In this document: positions 26,082-35,518 of the stretch, in pieces | Layout: each line of letters starts with the position of its first letter | Numbering within the stretch: the stretch's first letter is position 1 | From: a bacterium | GTDB taxonomy: Bacteria > Ratteibacteria > UBA8468 > B48-G9 > DTJG01 | DNA: 40,067 nucleotides | NCBI GenBank assembly: GCA_021800535.1 | Contig: JAJYYV010000016.1 | Coordinates: 1-40,067 of the forward strand | Direction: 5' to 3' | Position numbers and translations under genes: made by a program | Notes under the pieces: generated by a model | What the model saw: the letters and a program-made list of their open reading frames with translations, nothing else | What the model was told of the DNA's origin: nothing | The model's database searches: none

Positions 26082-27518
26082 ATGAAAAGAAAATTTATTA
26101 TATTTATCTTTGGTTTTACATTTTTTTCACCTTTTATATATGCATGGAATGCATGTCAGGCACCACCTATTCAACACCCCCAGCATAGAAAAGCAGGGGA
26201 AAGTTTTCCTCCGCTTCCCCTGCCAGCCACTCCATTAAGAAGAACAGAAAAAAAGAATCCACCTGCTCCACCTATCCTTGTTGGCAAAGTAATCTGCGGA
26301 CCAGATAACAAATGGGGAAGAGCCGGCAATGACATAGACAATCTTTTAAATCTTGCCTCTATACCTTTAGGTGTAAGATACCGTGCAATAAGAGTAAACC
26401 TTAATAATTTTTCCTTTGACCCGGATAAGGTCCCAATTCTTTATATCTCTTCATTTGAGGCTTATACTCCCAATAAAAAACTCTTTCCTAAAATAAGAAA
26501 GTATCTTCAGGAAGGAGGCTTTATCTGGCTTAATTCTATCCTTGGAAGTCCTGATTTTACCCGTTCATCGCTTCAATGGCTTTCCCAGATTTATCCTCAT
26601 AGAGCCCTGTACAGAGCATATTCAAACCATCCGCTTTTAACATGTTTTTACAATCTTTCTTCAGTAAAAATAATGAGATACAATGTTATAAAAAATTCAA
26701 AACCTGACCTTCTGGTTTTAAATATAGGAGCCAGAGCCGCAGTTATATTTTCAAAGGAATGTTTAGCCTGCGGATGGTGCGGGGATACAACTCCTGCAGG
26801 TGTTGGATATATGCCAAAAGATGCCGTAAAAATAGGAATTAATATGCTGGTTTACTGTTTGGGATGGATGGAATATGGCAGAATGTATCCAATGATTGCT
26901 CTTTATTCAGAAAAAACAAAAAGAAAAGAAGGTAAAATTTATATAGGCCAACTCATAAATTCAGGAAACTGGGACCCAAATCCTTCAGGTTTGGAACATC
27001 TGCTTAAAAGAGTTGCCCGGGTTACAGGAGCAGGGGTTTACATTAAAAATATCAGCATAAACTTGAATAAAGACAGTCTAAAAAATATACCTATACTTTA
27101 TATGACAGGACAATTTAATCCTAAACTGGGCTCTGAAGAATTAAAAAAACTTAAACAATTTCTGCTTTCAGGAGGAACACTTATTGCAGATAGTTCCTGT
27201 GGAAGCAATGAATTTACCCAGGACTTTAAAAAAATTATTCCTGAAATTTTACCCGGAGCAAAAAAAGTTATCTGGAATACAAAATCTCCTGTTTACAATG
27301 TCCCATTTCATATTAAATTTAATTATACAATACCGGAAAAAAATCCACCTGCTCCATTGGAGGCATACATATTTCACGGCTTTCCTGCAATAATTTTTTC
27401 TCCTTACGGCATTGGAGATAGCTGGAATGGACTGCCGGAACCCTATACAAAAATATTTTCACCCTCACAATCAACTGAACTCGGTGTCAATCTAATAACA
27501 TATATCATGACACATTAA
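26082..27518 (+). CDS. Exported protein with tandem DUF4159 domains
   Basis: A 478-residue protein: signal peptide (residues 1-21), a proline-rich linker (PPLPLPATPLRR, then NPPAPP), and two DUF4159 domains in tandem (about 66-270 and 285-470). Each shows the class I glutamine amidotransferase-like core. PILYISSFEAYTP / YLQEGGFIWLNSILGSPDF in the first is matched by PILYMTGQFNPKLG / FLLSGGTLIADSSCGSNEF in the second. Class I GATase catalytic triads are not evident, so they are probably binding or structural domains. The first domain carries CLACGWCG, a three-cysteine cluster. DUF4159 genes are frequent neighbours of MoxR/DUF58/BatA genes; the molecular role is unknown. Confidence 0.8.
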   Translation: MKRKFIIFIFGFTFFSPFIYAWNACQAPPIQHPQHRKAGESFPPLPLPATPLRRTEKKNPPAPPILVGKVICGPDNKWGRAGNDIDNLLNLASIPLGVRYRAIRVNLNNFSFDPDKVPILYISSFEAYTPNKKLFPKIRKYLQEGGFIWLNSILGSPDFTRSSLQWLSQIYPHRALYRAYSNHPLLTCFYNLSSVKIMRYNVIKNSKPDLLVLNIGARAAVIFSKECLACGWCGDTTPAGVGYMPKDAVKIGINMLVYCLGWMEYGRMYPMIALYSEKTKRKEGKIYIGQLINSGNWDPNPSGLEHLLKRVARVTGAGVYIKNISINLNKDSLKNIPILYMTGQFNPKLGSEELKKLKQFLLSGGTLIADSSCGSNEFTQDFKKIIPEILPGAKKVIWNTKSPVYNVPFHIKFNYTIPEKNPPAPLEAYIFHGFPAIIFSPYGIGDSWNGLPEPYTKIFSPSQSTELGVNLITYIMTH

Positions 27519-27527
27519 GGAGAAATC

Positions 27528-28517
27528 ATGGAAGAGGAAATTTTAAAACTTGAAGAGATAGGAAACCTGAAAAAAGAAATTATTTCAGAAATGCATAAAA
27601 TAATTGTGGGACAGGATGATGCCCTGGAAAAAATGCTTATATGTCTTTTTTCAGGAGGACACTGTCTTTTAATCGGCGTCCCTGGATTAGCCAAAACCCT
27701 TATGGTAAAAACATTAAGCCACATTTTAGATTTAAGTTTTAAAAGAATTCAATTTACCCCTGACCTTATGCCTTCGGATATTACAGGAATAGAAGTAATA
27801 CAGGAAAATTCTGTTTCTTTTAAAAGAAATCTTGAATTTATTCCTGGTCCTGTATTTGCTAATCTTGTTCTATCTGATGAAATTAACCGGGCACCGCCAA
27901 AAACACAGTCAGCACTTCTTGAAGCAATGCAGGAATATCAGGTAACAATAAGAGGGGAAATACATAAAATTCCAATTCCTTTTTTTGTTATAGCAACACA
28001 AAATCCAATAGAGTTAGAAGGAACATATCCTTTACCAGAAGCTCAATTGGATAGATTTATGATGAGCATATACCTTACCTATCCCAGCAGTAATGAGGAG
28101 AAAAAAATTGCCAGTATAAATACAATAGATATAGAAAAAAATATAAAAAAAATACTCAATTCAGAAAAAATTATCTCTTTTCAGTCTTTTATAAAACAGA
28201 TACCTGTCTCTGACTATGTTTTAGATTATACTGTAAGACTAACAAGAAACACACGGCCATCAGATACTCAGTTTACATTTATCAAGGAAAATATCAGCTG
28301 GGGAGCCGGACCCCGGGCCTGTCAATACCTTGTTCTTGCAGCAAAAACCAAAGCAGCATTATCCGGACAGGCAAATGTTTCTGTTTCTGATATAAAAGAT
28401 ATTTCAGAAAATATTTTCAGACACAGAATCTTTGTAAATTTCAATGCAGAAGCATCAGGAATTAATTCAGCAGAAATAATCAAAAGACTGATAAAGGAGG
28501 TCCCTGAAACATTGTGA
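27528..28517 (+). CDS. MoxR-family AAA+ ATPase
   Basis: A 329-residue AAA+ ATPase of the MoxR family: IIVGQDDALEKML at the start, Walker A GVPGLAKT (50-57), Walker B LVLSDEINRAPPKTQSALLEAMQE (about 113-136), sensor 1 with FFVIATQNPIELEGTYPLPEAQLDRFM, and a C-terminal lid with GAGPRACQYL. MoxR ATPases act as chaperones that remodel vWA-domain partners. The gene is followed directly by DUF58 and two vWA genes, each overlapping by 4 bp, the standard partnership. A clear AAGGAG ribosome site precedes the ATG. It is the cytoplasmic energy source of the eight-gene system. Confidence 0.94.
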   Translation: MEEEILKLEEIGNLKKEIISEMHKIIVGQDDALEKMLICLFSGGHCLLIGVPGLAKTLMVKTLSHILDLSFKRIQFTPDLMPSDITGIEVIQENSVSFKRNLEFIPGPVFANLVLSDEINRAPPKTQSALLEAMQEYQVTIRGEIHKIPIPFFVIATQNPIELEGTYPLPEAQLDRFMMSIYLTYPSSNEEKKIASINTIDIEKNIKKILNSEKIISFQSFIKQIPVSDYVLDYTVRLTRNTRPSDTQFTFIKENISWGAGPRACQYLVLAAKTKAALSGQANVSVSDIKDISENIFRHRIFVNFNAEASGINSAEIIKRLIKEVPETL

Positions 28518-29419
28518 CAGAAAAAAACACTGAAATATTAGATGTTAAACTATTTTCTAAATTTTCAAACCTCTATCTTATAGCAAGAAATATAGTTGAA
28601 GGATTTATTTCAGGTCTTCATAAAAATATTCACAGAGGCTCCAGTATAGAATTTTTTGAACATAGAAAGTATGTTCCTGGAGATGACCTGCGTTATATAG
28701 ATTGGAAAATTTTTGCACGAACTGACAGATTTTATATTAAAACCTTTAATGAAGAAACAAATCTTAAAAGCTATATTCTTCTTGATGTCAGTAATTCAAT
28801 GAATTTTCAAACTACAGAATTAAACAAATTACAATACGCAATATATCTTGCAGCAAGTCTTTCTTATATGATGATAAACCAAAAAGATGCTGTTGGACTT
28901 GTACTTTTTGATTCTGAAATCAAAACCTTTATTCATCCCGGCTCAACCAAAAACCATCTTTATAATATTATGAAAATACTTCAGGAAATTAAACCGGGAA
29001 AAGAAACCTCAATAAGCAAAATCCTAAAAGAAATAGCCCTGCATGAAAAAAAAAGAGGACTTATTATTTTAATATCTGATCTTCTTGATAATCCTTCGGA
29101 TATTATGAAATATCTTTCCCTTTTTAAGTATAACCACCATGATGTTATTGTTTTTCATATTTTAGACCAGCAGGAAATTTTTCTGTCTATGGAGGGAAGT
29201 TATCAATTCATTGATATGGAAACAGGCGAAAAATTAAATGCAGATACAGTTTCTTTAAGAAAAATATACCGCCAGACCATAGAAGAACATATCTCCTATT
29301 ATAAAAAAGAATGTGCCAGAAAAAATATAAGTTATGCCCTTGCAAACACTTCAACAAAATTTGATAAATTTCTCTGGACATACCTTGAAACAAGAACAAA
29401 AATCAAAGGAACCAAATGA
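28514..29419 (+). CDS. DUF58 domain protein with vWA fold
   Basis: A 301-residue cytoplasmic protein starting at GTG, overlapping the moxR stop (GTGA). RGSSIEFFEHRKYVPGDDLRYIDWKIFARTD (41-71) is the DUF58 signature. The vWA fold begins at SYILLDVSNSM with an intact MIDAS DxSxS (D91-S95), then KQ..GLVLFDSE and LIILISDLLDNPSDI. DUF58 proteins are standard MoxR partners. Here the gene lacks the N-terminal transmembrane helices some homologues have, so it is probably soluble. MoxR probably remodels this protein; the metal site could mediate contact with the vWA proteins that follow. Confidence 0.92.
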   Translation: MTEKNTEILDVKLFSKFSNLYLIARNIVEGFISGLHKNIHRGSSIEFFEHRKYVPGDDLRYIDWKIFARTDRFYIKTFNEETNLKSYILLDVSNSMNFQTTELNKLQYAIYLAASLSYMMINQKDAVGLVLFDSEIKTFIHPGSTKNHLYNIMKILQEIKPGKETSISKILKEIALHEKKRGLIILISDLLDNPSDIMKYLSLFKYNHHDVIVFHILDQQEIFLSMEGSYQFIDMETGEKLNADTVSLRKIYRQTIEEHISYYKKECARKNISYALANTSTKFDKFLWTYLETRTKIKGTK

Positions 29420-31422
29420 CTTTTCTGTACCCTGTTTTTTTATGGAGTCTTGCAGGAATAAGTATACCTTTATTGATTCATCTTTTTGGTAAAAAAAAAG
29501 CAAAACCATTAAGATTCAGCTCTATTCTGTTTTTAAAATATTCATTAACAAAAACAGGAAAATTTAACAAAATAAAAGAAGCCATTATTCTATTATTACG
29601 GACACTATTTCTCCTGTTTTTGCTTCTTTTTCTGACAGGGCCTTTAAGCAGGTCTTTCCTTAAATTTAAAAAAGCAACAAATATCATTTTTCTTGTAGAT
29701 GATTCTTATAGCATGTCTGCCAGGGATAATCCCACGCCATTTAATGAAACAAAAATCTGTATGGAAAACATTCTTTCATCCTTAAAAAATCCATCAACAA
29801 AAGTTGGAATAATTTTTTTAAGCGGAAAAACTATTGCTCCTACAAGAAACTTTTCTAAAATAAAAAATATCATAAAACAAAGTCATGTTTCATACAATGC
29901 AGGAAAGATTGAATCAGTAATTAATAAAATCAATAAAATGTGTTCAGAAAAACAAACAAATACAGATATATATTTCTTTACTGATATGCAAAAATACACA
30001 TGGAAAAATTTTTCACCTATCGGATTAAATAAAAACATTAACTTTGTAATAGTCAATACAGGAAAAAATAAAACGGATAATCTTTCTATACAATCCATAC
30101 AAAAAATCCCGGGTAAAAATGTTTTCTCCTGTAAAATTATAAACTGGGGAAGAAAAAATACTGTTTCAAATATTGTTTTTAATATTGGGAAAAAACAAAT
30201 AGTCAAAACAGCTTCCATACCTAAAAATGGTTATACAAATATAATAGTTCAATCTCCTTTTAGCATTCATACTATTGAAGCATACTTAACAAAACCCGAC
30301 CTTATTTCTGATGATAATTATTTTTTCTTTTCACGAATAAATAATAAAAGTAAAAAAATTCTTATAGCAGGAAATGATAAAAAGGGTGTTTTTTATATTA
30401 AATCAGCTCTGGAAGCAGGATTTTTTTCTTATAATATTAAAACATCTTCTGTCTTATCTTTAAATCATTTAAATTTAAGCAAGTATTCTGTAATTTTTTT
30501 AGTAAATCCTGTTATCACAGGTTTAGGAATACAAAATAAATTAAAGAACTTCATAGACCATGGAGGTAATATTGTGTTTTTCGCAGGAGATAATATATTA
30601 CCGGATATTTTAAATAATTACAGAACTGAAAATAAAAAAAGATTATCCCTGCTGCCCGCTCAATTTACACATCCAATTATACTTAAAAAAGCAATCCCTG
30701 TTATATCTATTAACACAGAAAGCCCAATATTTGAAATGTTTGGAACACAGATTTTTCAGTATCTAAACCCAGTGTCTTTTCATAAATGCTATGGGGTTAA
30801 AAACATTTCAGGTGAAACTTTAGCATCACTACAAGGAAATATACCTATTATTATTGAAAAAAATATAAAAAAAGGAGATATATTTTTATTCACATTTTCT
30901 CCGGATTTATCCTGGACAAATTTCCCTGAAAAACCATTTTTCCCTATTTTAATTAACAATATTGTTTCCTATAATTCAGAAAAAAATCCTTCTTTATATT
31001 ATCCTGGAAATCCAATCTTTGTTTCAGGTAATAAAAATTCTACAAAGATTTACTCTCCTATAGGGAAAGAAAAAACATTTTCTATGTCCTCCAATGGAAC
31101 AATGTATTTTATTCCTGATTCACCAGGTTTCTGGAAAGTTCAAACATTAAAAAATGGAAAAGAAAGCAATAAAATATTTCCTGTAAACTGTAATTGGAAA
31201 GAAGGAAATCCCCAAAAAATATCTATAAGCCAGATCAAAAAAATTATGTCAGGATATCCGGTTTTATATACCCAGGCGAATCATATACATACATTTATCT
31301 TTCAACAAAAATATTCCTCCAATTTAGCAGAACCTTTTTTAATTATTGCATTTATTTTCCTTATAGGAGAAATAGTAATTTCCAATTTATTTCATAAAAA
31401 TAAAACCGGAGCAATAAAATGA
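29416..31422 (+). CDS. BatA-type membrane vWA protein
   Basis: A 668-residue membrane protein. The N-terminus (FLYPVFLWSLAGISIPLLIHLFG, then KAKPLRFSSILFL) is the BatA N-terminal domain with its first helix, and a second helix follows at about residues 55-75. A vWA domain opens at IIFLVDDSYSMSARD with an intact DxSxS MIDAS (D95-S99). The second half (from about residue 310) is a GATase/Rossmann-like domain (KILIAGNDKKGVFYIK ... FIDHGGNIVFFAGDN), and the protein ends with a C-terminal helix near 640-660. It overlaps its neighbours by 4 bp on each side. Probably an inner-membrane sensor or effector controlled by MoxR. Confidence 0.88.
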   Translation: MTFLYPVFLWSLAGISIPLLIHLFGKKKAKPLRFSSILFLKYSLTKTGKFNKIKEAIILLLRTLFLLFLLLFLTGPLSRSFLKFKKATNIIFLVDDSYSMSARDNPTPFNETKICMENILSSLKNPSTKVGIIFLSGKTIAPTRNFSKIKNIIKQSHVSYNAGKIESVINKINKMCSEKQTNTDIYFFTDMQKYTWKNFSPIGLNKNINFVIVNTGKNKTDNLSIQSIQKIPGKNVFSCKIINWGRKNTVSNIVFNIGKKQIVKTASIPKNGYTNIIVQSPFSIHTIEAYLTKPDLISDDNYFFFSRINNKSKKILIAGNDKKGVFYIKSALEAGFFSYNIKTSSVLSLNHLNLSKYSVIFLVNPVITGLGIQNKLKNFIDHGGNIVFFAGDNILPDILNNYRTENKKRLSLLPAQFTHPIILKKAIPVISINTESPIFEMFGTQIFQYLNPVSFHKCYGVKNISGETLASLQGNIPIIIEKNIKKGDIFLFTFSPDLSWTNFPEKPFFPILINNIVSYNSEKNPSLYYPGNPIFVSGNKNSTKIYSPIGKEKTFSMSSNGTMYFIPDSPGFWKVQTLKNGKESNKIFPVNCNWKEGNPQKISISQIKKIMSGYPVLYTQANHIHTFIFQQKYSSNLAEPFLIIAFIFLIGEIVISNLFHKNKTGAIK

Positions 31423-33497
31423 TTAAGATTCATTTTCTTTCTTATTTACCAGAAAGTATAATTTTTGCATCATTTATATTTTTTATTTTTATTGTTTTAA
31501 TATCATATAAATGGTCTGGCATTTCCAATAGAAAAATTTTCTGGATTCTTCATCTGATAGCCGGTATCCTTATATTATCTATACTTTTTAAACCGCAGAT
31601 TACTTTAAAAATCAAAGGGAAAAATCCATTTTATGTTCTTATTGATACATCCATGAGTATGGGAATCACTAATTCTTCAGGAAAAACACGACTTCAGAGA
31701 GTTCAAACATTTATTAAAAATCATCATTTTATAAGGAATATACATCCTGTTTTCTATCAATTTGGCAAAAACATTGAAAAAATCCCTGAAAATAAAATTT
31801 CCTCATTAAAACCATTACAAAATATAACTTCAATTACAGAAAGTCTATATAAAATATCCCAGATATCTGATAATCACTGTGCAGGAGTCATACTTTTTAC
31901 AGATGGCCAGGAAACAGGTAATACAAATAGCATAACAAATATACACTACCCTGTTTATATAGTTGGTGCGGGAGGAGAAAAAATTCCTGATGCTTCAATT
32001 ACCAATGTCATATCAAACTCTCCTGTATTTTCCGGGGAAAACTTAAAAATAAAGGTATATGGAGAAATTTCAGGAATACAGCAAAATAATATAATTGTCC
32101 AGATTAAAAATAATAATAAAATTTTAAAGGAAAAAACAATTCCTGTTAAAGAAAAATTTTTCAAGGCAAATTTCACAATAAAAGAAAACAATCCTGGGAA
32201 ATTCATTTATACAGCAAATGTTCTGCCAATTCCAGGGGAAACCATTCTCCAAAATAATTCTTTGCCATTTTTGGTCCGGGTAATTCATCAAAGAATAAAA
32301 ATACTATATGTAGAAGGCACCCTGAGATGGGAATATAAATTCCTTAAAAGATATATGGAAACCAACACATATTTTCAACCGGTTTTTTTAATCAGAATAG
32401 GTAAAAATATTTATCAACAAACAGGAGGAAAACCTGTTTCCATACCAAAAGATATTTTCAGCAGTAAAAAATTTCTGAAAAAATTCAATATTATTGTTTT
32501 GGGGGATATTGATTTTTCTTCTTTTACAAACACAGAAATTGAAAATTTAAAAGATTTTGTTTTATCTGGAAATGGATTACTTTTTCTTGGCGGGGAAAAT
32601 TTTCTTAATGGGCTACAAGGAACAAAGATGAATAATTTAATTCCCATAATAATCACAGGAGAACAAAAAAACATATTGAATGGAAATTTTGTACCATCTA
32701 TAACTCCAGAGGCTATAAGTTTAGGTTTGTTTAATAAAAATTATATTTTCCCTGGACTTTCCCGTGTTAATAATGTTTTTCAGATTAAACAGGGAAGTAT
32801 CCCTATTATTACAGCACAAGGGACCAATCCTGCCATAATTGCGGCAATAAATAAATTTTTTGGCGGAGAAACAGCTGTTGTCTGTACAGATAATACATGG
32901 AAATGGAATTTTCAGGGTAAAAAATCTCAAAAAGCCTATCAATATTTCTGGACAAAAATTTTCAGATTACTTTGCAGTCCTGATAATATTCTGGGTATTG
33001 GAAAATCTTTACCTGACATTATTATTGGCCATAAAATTTATGGTATAGGGGAAAAAGTTTCTGTAAAATTTATTCTCAAACATTTAAAAAATTCAGGTAT
33101 AAAAGCATTTGTTTTATCTCCGGATGACAAAAAAACATTCGTAAAAATAAAATCCAATTCCATCACTTTTACACCGTATAAAAAAGGAATCTATCTTATT
33201 GAAGTTAAAAACAAAACATCAAAAATCTTTAAAGATATACTTGTGACAAAATATGGCAGAGAATTTGTTCATCCGGAATGGAACCAACCCTACATGAAAA
33301 ACATTGCACAAATTACAGGAGGGGATTATTACACGCTTAAAAACGCTGATGTTCTTAAAACCACTTTGAAAAACAGGAAAAATCTGCGGACAATAAATTT
33401 AACCCTTTCAAAAAATACAGACAGATGGTTAATTTTTATTATTTTAGTTCTTTTAGGTGCATGCTGGTTTCTAAGGCGTAAACAAAACATAGTGTAA
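31419..33497 (+). CDS. Membrane vWA protein with GATase-like domain
   Basis: A 692-residue membrane protein. Two N-terminal helices (about 13-31 and 42-57) lead into a vWA domain, FYVLIDTSMSMGITNSSG, with intact DxSxS (D76-S80) and GVILFTDGQETG. A beta-rich segment (195-280) follows, then a glutamine-amidotransferase-like domain (ILYVEGTLRWEYKFLKRYM ... FNIIVLGDIDFSSFTNTEI ... FVLSGNGLLFLGGENF) with no visible Cys-His-Glu triad. A single C-terminal helix (WLIFIILVLLGACWFL) precedes a short basic tail. The layout matches the large vWA genes that end many MoxR clusters. It ends the 11-gene operon. Confidence 0.85.
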   Translation: MIKIHFLSYLPESIIFASFIFFIFIVLISYKWSGISNRKIFWILHLIAGILILSILFKPQITLKIKGKNPFYVLIDTSMSMGITNSSGKTRLQRVQTFIKNHHFIRNIHPVFYQFGKNIEKIPENKISSLKPLQNITSITESLYKISQISDNHCAGVILFTDGQETGNTNSITNIHYPVYIVGAGGEKIPDASITNVISNSPVFSGENLKIKVYGEISGIQQNNIIVQIKNNNKILKEKTIPVKEKFFKANFTIKENNPGKFIYTANVLPIPGETILQNNSLPFLVRVIHQRIKILYVEGTLRWEYKFLKRYMETNTYFQPVFLIRIGKNIYQQTGGKPVSIPKDIFSSKKFLKKFNIIVLGDIDFSSFTNTEIENLKDFVLSGNGLLFLGGENFLNGLQGTKMNNLIPIIITGEQKNILNGNFVPSITPEAISLGLFNKNYIFPGLSRVNNVFQIKQGSIPIITAQGTNPAIIAAINKFFGGETAVVCTDNTWKWNFQGKKSQKAYQYFWTKIFRLLCSPDNILGIGKSLPDIIIGHKIYGIGEKVSVKFILKHLKNSGIKAFVLSPDDKKTFVKIKSNSITFTPYKKGIYLIEVKNKTSKIFKDILVTKYGREFVHPEWNQPYMKNIAQITGGDYYTLKNADVLKTTLKNRKNLRTINLTLSKNTDRWLIFIILVLLGACWFLRRKQNIV

Positions 33498-33503
33498 CCG
33501 ATA
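33484..33503 (+). repeat. 20-bp motif recurring downstream of GH116
   Basis: AAAACATAGTGTAACCGATA here matches AAAACATAGCCTAACCGATA at 39875-39894 in 18 of 20 positions. The two copies bracket the regulator-to-GH116 module. In an AT-rich 40-kb window, several 18/20 matches are expected by chance, so this may be coincidence. Confidence 0.3.
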
Positions 33504-33549
33504 TTTTTAAGCATTGGTATTAAATTTTACAAAAATAAATATCTATAGT

Positions 33550-33574
33550 AACTTATTGATTGAGTGAATAAGTT
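33550..33574. promoter_or_regulatory. Operator-like inverted repeat upstream of the regulator
   Basis: AACTTATT (33550-33557) and AATAAGTT (33567-33574) are perfect 8-bp arms with a 9-bp spacer, and the repeat ends 25 bp before the regulator ATG. It lacks the U-tract of a terminator. Dyad operators upstream of GntR/LacI-type genes are often autoregulatory, so this is a candidate binding site for the product of the next gene. Confidence 0.5.
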
Positions 33575-33599
33575 TATATTACAATTTCCATAAAAAAAC

Positions 33600-34649
33600 A
33601 TGAAAACATTTACATGGAAAAGACCAGCCAAGTATCTGGTAGTAAAGAACATTCTTAAAGAATCGCTTCTCAATGGTGAGTATACTTCGGGAGAAAAATT
33701 TCCTTCCCAGAATGAACTTGCAAAAAAATTCGGAGTCGTGCCAAATACCATCCGTGAAGCAGTTTCCGTGCTGGTAAACGATGGTCTACTTACCCGACAT
33801 CACGGCAAAGGCACTTTTGTTACCAGTCCCACCCCGAGACTCACTACAAAAGAAATTGTCGGTCTTATCATGCCAACCACAGGACATCTTTATGAGTCTT
33901 TCTCAAAAAGAATTATCCATGGTCTTACTGACCATAACTACTTTTGCATTGTTAATAACCATCACTGGGGAAACAGAAACAGTATAAAGAAAATAAAAGA
34001 TTTAATAGACAGGTCTCCTGCAATTCTTATTATCCAGGGAATTTCCAAATTCCCATTCAATTTTCTTGATAATTATCCAGGCAAGGTTATATTTTTAAAT
34101 AATTTTGAAAGTGAAAAAAAATTATCCAGGGCAAGATACGTTTTGTCTGACTATTTTGCAGGAGGCAGGACAGTGGCAGAATATTTTATTTCTCTTGGCC
34201 ATGAAAAAATTATTTTCTATACGCATCCAATTTCCCCCGGCCAGAGGGGGCATCTCAATTTAATTAAAGGAGCAAAAACGGCATTCAAAGAAAAAAACCT
34301 GTCGGAAGAGAATTTTATAATTATTACGGATGAAAACAAAATTCCAAATGTATTGGAGACAGAAGAAAAACCAATGGCTGTATTTTGTGATGGAGATTTC
34401 AGAGCAAAATTGACTTATGAAACAGCAAAAAGATTAAATTTAAGAATCCCTGAAGACGTTTCTGTAATTGGATATTTTAATACTCCTTGGTGTGAAATAT
34501 TTCAGCCTAATCTTACGTCAGTATCTATAAGAGAAGAAGAAATGGCAGATTATGTAATAGAGGAAATAATTGGCAAAAATACAAATAAAGAAATTATTCT
34601 TCAGCCCAAATTAATAATAAGAGATTCAGTAATCAAAAATGTCAGATGA
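33600..34649 (+). CDS. GntR-HTH transcriptional regulator with LacI-type sensor domain
   Basis: A 349-residue regulator. Residues 1-75 are a GntR winged helix (PSQNELAKKFGVVPNTIREAVSVL, then the wing HHGKGTFV). Residues about 85-349 are a periplasmic-binding-protein-like sensor of the LacI/GalR type (VGLIMPTTGHLYESFSKRI, FNTPWCEIFQPNLTSVSIRE, IIRDSVI). GntR DNA-binding domains joined to LacI-type sensors are common in Lentisphaerota-like genomes and typically sense carbohydrates. It leads the GH116 module, so its likely ligand is a sugar from that substrate. No clear Shine-Dalgarno precedes the ATG. An inverted repeat just upstream suggests autoregulation. Confidence 0.9.
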   Translation: MKTFTWKRPAKYLVVKNILKESLLNGEYTSGEKFPSQNELAKKFGVVPNTIREAVSVLVNDGLLTRHHGKGTFVTSPTPRLTTKEIVGLIMPTTGHLYESFSKRIIHGLTDHNYFCIVNNHHWGNRNSIKKIKDLIDRSPAILIIQGISKFPFNFLDNYPGKVIFLNNFESEKKLSRARYVLSDYFAGGRTVAEYFISLGHEKIIFYTHPISPGQRGHLNLIKGAKTAFKEKNLSEENFIIITDENKIPNVLETEEKPMAVFCDGDFRAKLTYETAKRLNLRIPEDVSVIGYFNTPWCEIFQPNLTSVSIREEEMADYVIEEIIGKNTNKEIILQPKLIIRDSVIKNVR

Positions 34650-35518
34650 CAAAAGAGATGACAAAAGATATGAAAAAAAACAGAAGAAGTGGCTTCACCC
34701 TCATAGAGATTTTGGTTGTCATAGCAATCATTGCCATATTGGCGGCAATGTTGCTGCCGGCATTAGCAAAGGCAAGACTACAGGCAGAACTTACAACTGA
34801 CATATCAAACTTAAAGGAAATTGGACTTGGTATATTGATGTATGAACAGGATTATGGATATTTCCCACCGAGCCAGGGAACAGTATCTGGTATTTACTAT
34901 GTCCGTTGGCCTGTGCTTCTTTTCCCCTATACACTTGGAATTCCGGCAAATGAAACCAATGCTAATCAAGAGTTTCAACAGGCTATCTACAGCTATCATC
35001 GGCATAACAGCATTTTTGTGGACCCAAGTGGGCATAACTATATTTATGGCTGGTCTTCATATGGAATAAATGGTAACAGCGGCGCCGCCGCATTTCCACC
35101 CCCATATGGCATAACTCTGGCTTCTATTGCTCAAATACCATATCCGGACGAAACCTTTATGGTTACTGATAGTGCAGATATAGATGGTTATGGGTTTATG
35201 GCAACGCCTTTCATTGGATGGGAAAAAAATCCTCCACATACAGAATCTACATCTCCTTTTACTGCTGACGAATTTGGAGCCGGCGCATACAGACACAGTC
35301 AAAATGGGGACATTGCAGATGCGATGATAAACTTTGTATATGTAGATGGACATTCCTCAGCAATGCCATTTAGAGATATACCTGTTTCTCCACGGTATAA
35401 CATCCAGAGATGGGTGCAAACCAATTGGGGATTTACTTCACCGCTTGCTACTCAAAAAAAATGGCTTTTGGGGACTAAACCAATAATATCTACTTTGATA
35501 TTTTGTAAAAATGTATGA
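34646..35518 (+). CDS. Type II/IV pseudopilin-like prepilin protein
   Basis: A 290-residue exported protein. The prepilin signal RRSGFTLIEILVVIAIIAILAAMLLPAL gives the Gly-Phe cleavage site and Glu at +5, processed by prepilin peptidase. The C-terminal beta region has RHSQNGDIADAMINFVYVDGHS, similar to the H-X9-DG motif of PVC pseudopilins. Three Met codons stand at 34646, 34658 and 34670. The first overlaps the regulator stop (ATGA), which supports coupling, but the third gives the more usual short basic leader. Placed between a sugar regulator and glycan-acting genes, it may present or capture substrate. No other pilus genes are in the window. Confidence 0.88.
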   Translation: MTKEMTKDMKKNRRSGFTLIEILVVIAIIAILAAMLLPALAKARLQAELTTDISNLKEIGLGILMYEQDYGYFPPSQGTVSGIYYVRWPVLLFPYTLGIPANETNANQEFQQAIYSYHRHNSIFVDPSGHNYIYGWSSYGINGNSGAAAFPPPYGITLASIAQIPYPDETFMVTDSADIDGYGFMATPFIGWEKNPPHTESTSPFTADEFGAGAYRHSQNGDIADAMINFVYVDGHSSAMPFRDIPVSPRYNIQRWVQTNWGFTSPLATQKKWLLGTKPIISTLIFCKNV

